DNA from: Neisseria canis
GTDB lineage: Bacteria; Pseudomonadota; Gammaproteobacteria; Burkholderiales; Neisseriaceae
Direction of reading: 5' to 3'
Assembly (NCBI RefSeq): GCF_900636765.1
Contig: NZ_LR134313.1
Location: 2,294,001-2,358,000 of the forward strand
Length of the DNA: 64,000 nucleotides
The notes under the pieces are model-generated. The model searched no databases. It had not been told where the DNA came from and saw only the letters and a list, made by a program, of their open reading frames with translations. Numbering within the stretch: the first letter of the stretch is position 1; every line of letters starts with the position of its first letter. The translations under genes were made by a program, and so were the position numbers. Below are positions 51,778-61,100 of this stretch, piece after piece.

Positions 51778-54612
51778 ATGATGGATGAACAACAAAGTTT
51801 TTCATATCTGTTTGGTTCCAATGCTCCCTATATTGAAGAGCTTTATGAGAACTATCTTAACGACCCGGACTCTGTTAACGATCATTGGAAGCAATATTTC
51901 TCTCAACTAGCAGCCCAGCCAGGTGCCGTTGATCGTGATGTTGCTCATAGACCGATTCAAGAATCTTTTGCTAATTTGGCAAAACAAAAAGCCACCGCAG
52001 CCATTGCAGGCGGCCTAGATGAAAACCTGCTGAAAAAACAAGTCGGTGTATTACGTTTGATGTCTGCTTACCGCATTCAAGGTGTGGGTGCCGCACAACT
52101 TGATCCGCTCAACCGCATGCCTCCTCGTAATCTTGATGCGCTTGACCCCAAATTTCATGGTTTGAGCGACGCCGACATGGCTGTGCGTTTCAGCGTTGGT
52201 GAAGGTGATTTTTCCGGCGACGACAAAATGACCTTGTCTGACATCGTCAGCAAGCTCAAACAAACCTATTGCGGGCATATCGGCGTAGAGTATATGTATA
52301 TTGCCAACACCGAAGAGCGCCGCTGGATTCGTAATTATTTTGAAGGAACATTATCCACCCCCTCTTTCAGCACTGAACAAAAACGCTATATCTTAAAACA
52401 AGTTACTGCCGCTGAAACGCTAGAGCGTTATCTACACACCAAATATGTAGGCCAAAAACGTTTTTCTGTTGAAGGTGGAGAAAGCTCAATCGCAGGTTTG
52501 AATTACCTTATCCAAAATGCCGGCAAAGACGGTGTGGAAGAAGTCATCATCGGCATGGCTCACCGCGGCCGTTTAAATGTGTTGGTTAACACTTTAGGCA
52601 AAAAACCGAGCGACCTGTTTGCAGAATTCGAAGGTAAGTCTGAAATCACTTTGCCAAGCGGTGATGTGAAATATCATATGGGCTTCAGCTCCGACATTGC
52701 TACACCGAATGGTCCTATGCACGTTTCTTTGGCATTCAACCCTTCGCATTTGGAAATTGTAAATCCGGTAGTAGAAGGCTCTACTCGCGCCAAACAACGC
52801 CGTCGTGGTGAACATGGCCAAGAACAGGTTCTTCCTGTTTTGATCCATGGTGACTCCGCATTTATCGGTTTAGGTGTTAACCAAGCGACATTCAACCTCT
52901 CGAAAACTCGCGGTTATACTACTGGCGGCACCATTCATTTGGTCATCAACAACCAAATCGGCTTTACTACATCAGATATACGAGACGTACGTTCTACCGT
53001 TTACTGTACGGATATTGCGAAAATGGTGGAAGCGCCTGTATTCCATGTAAACGGAGACGATCCGGAAGCTGTGTGTTTTGTTATTCAAGCGGCTTTAGAT
53101 TACCGCAAACAATTCAAAAAAGATGTGGTTATTGATTTGGTATGTTATCGCAAACTCGGTCACAATGAAGGCGACGATCCTACATTGACACAACCGATGA
53201 TGTACAAAAAAGTCAGCCAACATCCCGGTACCCGTGCTTTATACGCAGATAAATTGATTAACGAAGGTGTTGTAACCAAAGAAGAAGCTGACGGCTATAT
53301 CCAAACATATCGTGACGCTTTGGATAAAGGTGAACATGTAGAACAAACCCGTTTGACCGACTATGAAAGCAAACACCGTATCGACTGGTCGAAATATAAA
53401 AGTACCGACTGGCGTGAGAGCGTTGAAACCGGATTACCCGCAGCCGATATTAAGCGCTTAACAGATAAATTTACCGAAATACCCGACAACTTTGCTTTAC
53501 ACAATACCATCAAGCGGGTTATTGACTCCCGCAAAGCAATGGCTTCCGGCGACCAGTCGATTGATTGGGGTATGGCCGAAACTTTAGCTTATGCAAGTTT
53601 GGTTACCAATGGCATCGGTGTCCGTATCTCAGGTGAAGACTCCGGCCGCGGCACATTCTCGCACCGCCATGCAGTATTCCACGATCAAAACCGTGAAAAA
53701 TCAGATGGCGGCACCTATATCCCTCTGCGCAATATGAGTGAAGGCCAGGCAAGTTTTTCCGTTATTGATTCAATCCTTAACGAAGAAGCAGTAATGGCTT
53801 ACGAGTACGGCTACGCATGCTCTGCACCTAATAAACTCGTTATCTGGGAAGCCCAATTCGGTGACTTTGCCAATGGTGCGCAAGTAGTTATCGATCAATT
53901 TATCTCTTCCGGCGAGACCAAATGGGGACGCTTGTGCGGCTTAACGACCATTCTGCCTCACGGTTATGACGGACAAGGCCCAGAGCACTCTTCTGCGCGC
54001 TTGGAGCGTTGGCTGCAATTATGCTCGGAAGAAAACATGCAAATTGTTATGCTTTCTGAAGCCTCTCAAATGTTCCATGTTTTGAGACGCCAAGCTTTAA
54101 GATCGCTTCGCAGACCGCTTGTTATCTTTATGTCCAAACGCTTACTGCGTTTCAAAGATTCCATGAGTCCGCTGGAAAACTTTACCGAGAATTCCGAATT
54201 CCGCCCGCTTATTGGCGACGTGGTTCAACGTAAAGACAATAACAGTGTAAAACGCATTATCCTGTGCGCAGGCCAAGTGTATTATGATTTGGCTGCCGCT
54301 CGAGAAGAGCGTAAGCTGCTTGACGACATCGCTATCGTCCGTGTCGAACAGCTTTATCCTTTCCCATATGAAGAAATTCAAGCCGAACTGGCTAAATATC
54401 CGAATGCAAAAGAAGTTATGTGGGCGCAGGAAGAACCACGCAATCAAGGTGCTTTCCATCAAATTCGCCACCGTATTGAACGCGTACTAAATGACTCACA
54501 AAAACTGTCTTATGCAGGACGTCCAACTAGCGCTTCACCAGCTGTTGGCTATATGAGCAAACATGTGGCCCAGCTCAAACAGCTAGTCGACGACGCAATG
54601 AACCTGAATTAA
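51778..54612 (+). CDS. sucA: 2-oxoglutarate dehydrogenase E1 component
   Basis: About 944 residues from ATG 51778 (MMDEQQSFSYLFGSNAPYIEELYENYL), the usual SucA N-terminus; the in-frame extension to 51652 has no family counterpart. The thiamine diphosphate motif is HVNGDDPEAV, with MAHRGRLNVLVN and a C-terminal transketolase-like domain (HGYDGQGPEHSSARLERWLQL). It decarboxylates 2-oxoglutarate and passes succinyl to SucB. Confidence 0.94.
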   Translation: MMDEQQSFSYLFGSNAPYIEELYENYLNDPDSVNDHWKQYFSQLAAQPGAVDRDVAHRPIQESFANLAKQKATAAIAGGLDENLLKKQVGVLRLMSAYRIQGVGAAQLDPLNRMPPRNLDALDPKFHGLSDADMAVRFSVGEGDFSGDDKMTLSDIVSKLKQTYCGHIGVEYMYIANTEERRWIRNYFEGTLSTPSFSTEQKRYILKQVTAAETLERYLHTKYVGQKRFSVEGGESSIAGLNYLIQNAGKDGVEEVIIGMAHRGRLNVLVNTLGKKPSDLFAEFEGKSEITLPSGDVKYHMGFSSDIATPNGPMHVSLAFNPSHLEIVNPVVEGSTRAKQRRRGEHGQEQVLPVLIHGDSAFIGLGVNQATFNLSKTRGYTTGGTIHLVINNQIGFTTSDIRDVRSTVYCTDIAKMVEAPVFHVNGDDPEAVCFVIQAALDYRKQFKKDVVIDLVCYRKLGHNEGDDPTLTQPMMYKKVSQHPGTRALYADKLINEGVVTKEEADGYIQTYRDALDKGEHVEQTRLTDYESKHRIDWSKYKSTDWRESVETGLPAADIKRLTDKFTEIPDNFALHNTIKRVIDSRKAMASGDQSIDWGMAETLAYASLVTNGIGVRISGEDSGRGTFSHRHAVFHDQNREKSDGGTYIPLRNMSEGQASFSVIDSILNEEAVMAYEYGYACSAPNKLVIWEAQFGDFANGAQVVIDQFISSGETKWGRLCGLTTILPHGYDGQGPEHSSARLERWLQLCSEENMQIVMLSEASQMFHVLRRQALRSLRRPLVIFMSKRLLRFKDSMSPLENFTENSEFRPLIGDVVQRKDNNSVKRIILCAGQVYYDLAAAREERKLLDDIAIVRVEQLYPFPYEEIQAELAKYPNAKEVMWAQEEPRNQGAFHQIRHRIERVLNDSQKLSYAGRPTSASPAVGYMSKHVAQLKQLVDDAMNLN

Positions 54613-54622
54613 TCTTAAGAAT

Positions 54623-54654
54623 GCCTGTCTGAAAACATTTATTTTCAGACAGGC
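54623..54654. terminator. Paired-DUS hairpin between sucA and sucB
   Basis: GCCTGTCTGAAAA and its complement lie 10 bp after sucA and 21 bp before sucB. In this position it may attenuate rather than fully stop transcription. Confidence 0.6.
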
Positions 54655-54675
54655 CTACCCAAACCGGAGAATAAA

Positions 54676-55866
54676 ATGATTGTTGAAGTAAATGTTCCTG
54701 TATTTGCCGAAAGCATTACAGAAGGTACCCTATTATCTTGGCATAAAAAAGTTGGGGAATCTGTTGCCCGCGATGAAGTATTAGTAGATATCGAAACCGA
54801 TAAGGTTGTGTTGGAAGTTCCCGCTCCCCAAGCAGGCGTGTTGGTAGAAATTATCGTGCAAGACGGTGAAACCGTTGAAACACAACAGCTTTTGGCTAAG
54901 ATTGACACCGAAGCAGCTGCCTCAGCCCAAGAAACCCCTGCTAAAGAGGCTGCTCCAGCTGCTTCTGAAGCAAGTGCAGCTCCCTCTTCCTCTTCTCAAG
55001 CCGGTGTTGCCATGCCTGCTGCAGCTAAATTAGCCGCAGAAAAAGGCGTAGATATCAACAGCGTACAAGGTTCAGGTCGCGATGGCCGTGTTTTGAAAGA
55101 AGATGTACAAAATGCAGCTCCTTCAGCCTCTAAAGCCGCTCCTACCGCTCCATTGCCTACCGGTGAACGTCCGGAACAACGCGTTCCGATGAGCCGTTTG
55201 CGCGCCCGTGTTGCTGAACGTTTGCTGGCTTCTCAGCAAGAAAATGCAATCCTTACCACTTTCAACGAAGTTAACATGAAACCGGTAATGGATTTACGCA
55301 ATAAATACAAAGAAAAATTTGAAAAAGAACATGGCGTAAAACTTGGCTTTATGTCTTTCTTCGTTAAAGCAGCCGTAGCAGCCTTGAAAAAATTCCCGGT
55401 TGTAAACGCTTCTGTTGACGGAAAAGATATCGTATATCACGGCTACTTCGATATCGGTATCGCTATCGGCAGCCCGCGAGGCTTAGTTGTACCTATTCTG
55501 CGTGATGCCGATCAAATGAGCATCGCCGATATTGAAAGAGCGATTGTCGATTACGCAGTAAAAGCCAAAGACGGCAAAATCGCTATCGAAGATTTAACTG
55601 GCGGCACATTCAGCATTACCAATGGCGGCACTTTCGGTTCTATGATGTCCACCCCCATTATCAACCCTCCTCAATCTGCCATTTTAGGTATGCATGCAAC
55701 AAAAGAGCGTGCCGTAGTAGAAAACGGCCAAGTTGTCGTACGTCCTATGATGTATTTGGCTCTATCCTACGATCACCGAATCATCGACGGTCGCGAAGCC
55801 GTGTTAACACTTGTTACCATTAAAGACCTGCTAGAAGATCCTGCACGTTTGTTGCTTGATTTATAA
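54676..55866 (+). CDS. sucB: Dihydrolipoamide succinyltransferase (E2)
   Basis: The 396-residue protein has one lipoyl domain (lipoylated Lys in [11 protein letters not shown], about residue 43), an Ala/Pro/Ser linker, an E1/E3-binding domain ([20 protein letters not shown]) and a catalytic domain ending with [10 protein letters not shown] (active His/Asp). It transfers succinyl to CoA in the 2-oxoglutarate dehydrogenase complex. Confidence 0.95.
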   Translation: MIVEVNVPVFAESITEGTLLSWHKKVGESVARDEVLVDIETDKVVLEVPAPQAGVLVEIIVQDGETVETQQLLAKIDTEAAASAQETPAKEAAPAASEASAAPSSSSQAGVAMPAAAKLAAEKGVDINSVQGSGRDGRVLKEDVQNAAPSASKAAPTAPLPTGERPEQRVPMSRLRARVAERLLASQQENAILTTFNEVNMKPVMDLRNKYKEKFEKEHGVKLGFMSFFVKAAVAALKKFPVVNASVDGKDIVYHGYFDIGIAIGSPRGLVVPILRDADQMSIADIERAIVDYAVKAKDGKIAIEDLTGGTFSITNGGTFGSMMSTPIINPPQSAILGMHATKERAVVENGQVVVRPMMYLALSYDHRIIDGREAVLTLVTIKDLLEDPARLLLDL

Positions 55867-55870
55867 AAGA

Positions 55871-55907
55871 TTTCAGACAGGCATATAGTAAATATGCCTG
55901 TCTGAAA
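55871..55907. terminator. DUS-pair hairpin after sucB
   Basis: TTTCAGACAGGCATAT and its complement flank 5 bases, 4 bp after the sucB stop. The following 230 bp before lpd are AT-rich and show no gene. Confidence 0.7.
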
Positions 55908-56139
55908 CTATATAAAGAAATGCTGAAAACAAGTTACATTGCCTTATTTATCAACAGCATTTTAAGCAGATGTTTCAACGATGCATGACACAACTATGTA
56001 AATTTATCCTCATATCGCCATCCATATTTGGAATTAGGATTAAATGGCAACGAGGTTACAAACATAGTCTTTAAATACTTGTCATTAAATTTCCCAACAA
56101 AATTTCAAATCAATTCTTTAAAAAATTTAAGGATAAATC

Positions 56140-57573
56140 ATGTCTCAGTATGACGTTGTTGTAATTGGCGCTGGTCCTGGCGGCTATATCGCTGCCATTA
56201 GAGCTGCTCAGCTAGGTTTCAAAACTGCCTGTATTGATGCCGGTCTTAACAAAGCAGGTGATGCCCCTGCATTAGGCGGAACCTGTTTAAATGTGGGCTG
56301 TATTCCATCTAAGGCTCTTTTACAATCCAGCGAACATTTTCACGCTGCGCAACACGACTTCGCCGAGCACGGCATTAATATCGGCTCTGTAAAATTTGAT
56401 GCCGAAAAAATGATTGAACGCAAAGATGCCATTGTTAGCAAACTTACCGGCGGTATTGCTTTCCTCTTCAAAAAAAATAAAGTCGACAGCATCCATGGTA
56501 AAGGCTCATTCAAAGGTAAGTCCGGCGATTTCTACCAAATCGAGGTAGATAACCAAGGCGAAAAAAGCTTAATCGAAGCCAAAAACGTTATCGTTGCTAC
56601 CGGTTCAGTTCCCCGCCCTCTCCCTCAAATTGCTATAGACAACGTTAACGTATTGGACAATGAAGGTGCTTTAAACTTAACAAAAGTACCAAAAAAACTC
56701 GGTATCATCGGTGCCGGCGTTATCGGCTTAGAAATGGGTTCCGTATGGAAACGTGTGGGTTCAGAAGTTACCATCTTAGAAGTGCTTCCAACTTTCTTGG
56801 CCGCAGCAGACCAACAAATTGCTAAAGAAGCATTCAAATACTTTACTAAAGAGCAGAATCTGGATATCCAATTAGGCGTAAAAATCGGTGAAATTGAAAA
56901 CAAAAAACAAGGTGTAACCATTAATTACGAAACTGCCGACGGCCAAGCCAAAACAGAAACTTTTGATAAACTCATCGTTTCAATTGGTCGTATTCCCAGT
57001 ACCAACGGCTTAAACACAGAAGCGATTGGATTGGAAAAAGATGATCGCGGTTTTGTGAAGGTAGATGATGAATGCCGCACCAACCTGCCTAATGTCTGGG
57101 CGATTGGCGACGTTGTCCGCGGCCCGATGTTGGCTCATAAAGCCAGTGAAGAAGGCGTTGCAGTTGCAGAACGTATTGCCGGTCAAAAACCTCATTTAGA
57201 TACCAATACTATTCCTTTCGTTATTTACACTGACCCTGAAATTGCTTGGGTAGGCAAAACCGAAGAACAGCTTAAAGCTGAAGGCGTAGAGTACAAAAAA
57301 GGAACATCTGGTTTCGGAGCCAATGGCCGCGCCTTAGGTTTGGGCAAAGCAAAAGGTACAGTAAAAATTCTTGCCGATGCAAAAACTGACCGTATTTTAG
57401 GTGTACATATGGTAGGCCCTATGGTTAGCGAACTAATAACCGAAGGCGTTGTAGGTTTAGAATTTAAAGCCTCAAGCGAAGACATCGCTCGAATCATTCA
57501 TGCACACCCAACTTTATCCGAAGTATTGCATGAAGCCGCACTAGCAGTAGACAAACGCGCTTTGCATGGATGA
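56140..57573 (+). CDS. lpdA: Dihydrolipoyl dehydrogenase (E3)
   Basis: The 477-residue flavoenzyme has the FAD motif [19 protein letters not shown], the redox disulfide [16 protein letters not shown], the NAD motif [15 protein letters not shown] and the C-terminal catalytic HAHPTLSE. It reoxidises lipoyl groups of SucB and possibly of pyruvate dehydrogenase. It lacks a fused lipoyl domain. A 273-bp gap after sucB suggests its own promoter. Confidence 0.95.
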   Translation: MSQYDVVVIGAGPGGYIAAIRAAQLGFKTACIDAGLNKAGDAPALGGTCLNVGCIPSKALLQSSEHFHAAQHDFAEHGINIGSVKFDAEKMIERKDAIVSKLTGGIAFLFKKNKVDSIHGKGSFKGKSGDFYQIEVDNQGEKSLIEAKNVIVATGSVPRPLPQIAIDNVNVLDNEGALNLTKVPKKLGIIGAGVIGLEMGSVWKRVGSEVTILEVLPTFLAAADQQIAKEAFKYFTKEQNLDIQLGVKIGEIENKKQGVTINYETADGQAKTETFDKLIVSIGRIPSTNGLNTEAIGLEKDDRGFVKVDDECRTNLPNVWAIGDVVRGPMLAHKASEEGVAVAERIAGQKPHLDTNTIPFVIYTDPEIAWVGKTEEQLKAEGVEYKKGTSGFGANGRALGLGKAKGTVKILADAKTDRILGVHMVGPMVSELITEGVVGLEFKASSEDIARIIHAHPTLSEVLHEAALAVDKRALHG

Positions 57574-57588
57574 TTTAAATTTATTATC

Positions 57589-57614
57589 GAGCCGTTCTAT
57601 GAACGGCTTTTTTA
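57589..57614 (+). terminator. Intrinsic terminator after lpd
   Basis: AGCCGTTC/GAACGGCT with a 3-base loop and a run of six T, 16 bp after the stop. Confidence 0.85.
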
Positions 57615-58065
57615 TTTGTCCTTAATTCACACTAAAATAAGCTAATAACTGAAAGAATCTCTGAACAAACCGGGCATAAAAAATATTACATAATTTAGTT
57701 CTCAATCTCTAAGCAATGTAAAAGGTTTGTTTTCTTCAAAATACGATAGCAACATCATAAAATTTAAGCTTATTTGTTCATCAGCTCTTGTCACTTTAAC
57801 CCAGGATAATTTATAAATTTTAAGTTACTTAATGTCTATCTGAAGTATTTTTCAGACAGGCATTCTCTTTTTTTAGATACTCACATTATTCTTTACAGCC
57901 TCAATAATATAACTTCGGTAACGATATAGGAGCTTTAAGCTTCAATAACGTTACGAGATACTTGCATTAAACCCAAGTATGACAAACACACTATTATTGA
58001 AATTTATTTGCCTACAATAGTATCTAGTGCAGCTCCAGAGCTTTACTTAACCACCCACATAATCA
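57615..58065. other. Noncoding AT-rich gap
   Basis: No gene is visible. It contains an imperfect DUS hairpin (about 57834-57865, one copy reading TGTCTATCTGAA) and lies between the convergent lpd and adhesin genes. Confidence 0.5.
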
Positions 58066-58103
58066 ATGCCTGTCTGAAATATCTTCCCCATTCAGACAGG
58101 CAT
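58066..58103. terminator. Paired-DUS hairpin
   Basis: ATGCCTGTCTGAA and its complement around a 12-base loop, in the convergent gap. Confidence 0.6.
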
Positions 58104-58122
58104 GGAATCATATATGGCAAAT

Positions 58123-58163
58123 AAAAAGCCCCTTTACTTCAATCAAAAGCAAAGGGGCTTTTT
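58123..58163 (-). terminator. Intrinsic terminator of the adhesin gene
   Basis: AAAAAGCCCCTTT and its perfect complement lie 11 bp after the adhesin stop on the reverse strand and end in a T run. Confidence 0.85.
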
Positions 58164-58173
58164 GGAACAACAA

Positions 58174-61100
58174 TTAGCCTAATACTTCAACATGTTTTTC
58201 CAATACGGTTTCTAAAGTCTGACCGCTAGAAATACCTGTAAAGGTAATGCTATTGTTGTAAGTGGCACCGTCAGCTCCTACAGCAGTAAAGCTCAAGGTA
58301 CTTGTCGCATCATCCCAAGCGGCATTCTGCAGCTGATTTACATTCACTAAGTCAGCAAACACTACTTTATCTTCGCCCTCAGTGAAATCAACAATTACAT
58401 CATTACCACTATTGGAATTCGCCAAGAAGACAAACTTATCGGCACCTTCTCCCCCGGTCAGATTGTCATTACCAGCACCACCAAACAATACATCATCTCC
58501 AGTACCACCGTTAAGCGTATCATTGCCTCCGTCAGGACGACCATCTAACAACTCTTTCCAGTGATCGGTGATATAGTCTGCTTTTTGTTGATCCGTAGCT
58601 TCTACACCACTATTTTCAGACCATTTGATGAATTCATTCAATGCTTCTGAACTCATACCATTATGGTTTCCACCAGTATAGTTAACACCAGTATCCCCAT
58701 TGGTCCAAGTCAAGTGGTCGGTATTGATAGTATCACCAAAGATAATATCGTTACCATCACCTCCAGAAATAACGTCATCAGAAACATTGCTCAGAGCCTC
58801 AGATTCACTACCACCTTGCAATGCAGCATCCAACTCATCCGGAGTGTTCACAATAGCAGAATCACCTTCCGTACCTTGATATACAACTTTTCCGACTTTA
58901 GGCGCTTGATAACTGAAGCTATTTTCTACCAATGCCTCGTTAGAAGTGTTATCAAAATAATTCAATACATTTTCTCTAATACCTTGAGAGAAGCCTATAG
59001 CATGCACAGCAGAAACATCACTCAAGCCTTTAAAGCTATTTAGAGCAGCATCGATTGTATTTTGAGTAACATAAGCACCGATAGGATCTTTACGTCCATC
59101 TGAACCGTACGCAGTTGGTTCACCGTCAGTCAAGAAGTAAGTAACGTTTTGGTAACCATTACCGGATACTTCATTAAACCATGCGGTAGTATCGGCAAAT
59201 GCATCATCATAGTTGGTAATACCTTCAAGGCGTGATCCAACTTTCAAATTAGCAATCTTGCTTACCAATTGATCCACATTGTCTTGAGTCAGGTCATCAA
59301 TATCTATTTCCAACTTCGTCAAACGGTTGAATGCGAACAAGGCTACGTTTACTTTTCCATCATGACCAGCTAAATCATTTGCCAGTTTCAGCAAAGAACG
59401 CTTCGCCATATCGAAGTAAGATGAACCATCTGCAATACGGTATTTTTGCATACTGTTAGAAATATCCAACAGAATAGCCACATTGTAATCAGCTCCTGGA
59501 GTGATTACTGTTGTAGTGCCACCCTTATCACCAACTAAAACGTCATTACCGCCTCCACCATTGATATCATCTTTATCATTGCCACCAAAAATAGTTTTGT
59601 CACTATCTCTACCGTCAATAGTAATAGTCAATGTTGAAGTAACGCTATCGCCATCTGCATCCTTCACGGTATAAGTAAACGCGTCTGTTAATGTTTCACC
59701 GTCATTCAAGGCTTTAACGGCAGAATTGTTATTATCCAATGTATAGCTATAAGTACCATCAGAATTCAGTGTTAATTCACCATAGCTACCCTTGCCATTT
59801 TCAACATTAGCAGTTACAGGTTTATCAGCACCGGTAGTATCATTATTCAAAACATTTCCACTAACAGAGCTTTCACCTTCCCTGATATTGTTGGTATCAG
59901 CAGATGCGGCTGGTTGAGTATCTGTAATAGTCACATTCAGTTGAGCATTGGTTGTATTACCTAAGGCATCCTTCACAACTATGTCAAATGAATCTACAAC
60001 AGAATCATTACCTTGGCTGTGGTCTTTCGCTGTGCCGTTTTCAGTATACTCATAAGTCAATACACCTGTTGCAGCATCATAACCTGTGACTTTTAAAGTA
60101 CCTTTATCTGTAACAATTTCAACAGGAACATTATTATTGGCTTGAGTCACATCTTTATCACCGATAGTGATTACACCAACACCTGCTTTATCAGATACTT
60201 TAATCGTACCATTTACTGTATTTGAGCTTGCCTCTTCCACAGAAGCACTCTCCACTTCTACAGAAGGAGGGGCAGTGTCTACACTACCACTATCCTTAGC
60301 CGTACCTTCATTACCCGCAGGATCTTTCACCTTCGCTTCCGCTGTATACGAACCTTCCGGCAATTCGTTCGGCACTTCCACTTCGTAGGTACCGTCCGGT
60401 TTAACCGTGGTGGTCACCACTTGGGTGTTGCCGTCTTTGTCGGTAACGGTCACTGTCACTTCCGAACCTGCCGGTGCATCGGTTGTACCGGTAATGGTCG
60501 GTGTGGTATCGCTGGTATTGTCCGGTGCGTCTACCGTGATTTGTGGGGCAGTAGTGTCTACGCTGCCTTCATCTTTAGCCGTACCTTCATTACCCGCAGG
60601 ATCTTTCACCTTCGCTTCCGCTGTATACGGACCTTCCGGCAATTCGTTCGGCACTTCCACTTCGTAGGTACCGTCCGGTTTAACCGTGGTGGTCACCACT
60701 TGGGTGTTGCCGTCTTTGTCGGTAACGGTCACTGTCACTTCCGAACCTGCCGGTGCATCGGTTGTACCGGTAATGGTCGGTGTGGTATCGCTGGTATTGT
60801 CCGGTGCGTCTACCGTGATTTGCGGCGCTGTAGTGTCGATCGAACCCGGGTCGGTTGCGGTCGCTTCATTACCCGCAGGATCTTTCACCTTCGCTTCCGC
60901 TGTATACGGACCTTCCGGCAATTCGTTCGGCACGTCCACTTCGTAGGTACCGTCCGGTTTAACCGTGGTGGTCACCACTTGGGTGTTGCCGTCTTTGTCG
61001 GTAACGGTCACTGTCACTTCCGAACCTGCCGGTGCATCGGTTGTACCGGTAATGGTCGGTGTGGTATCGCCGGTATTGTCCGGTGCGTCTACCGTGATTT

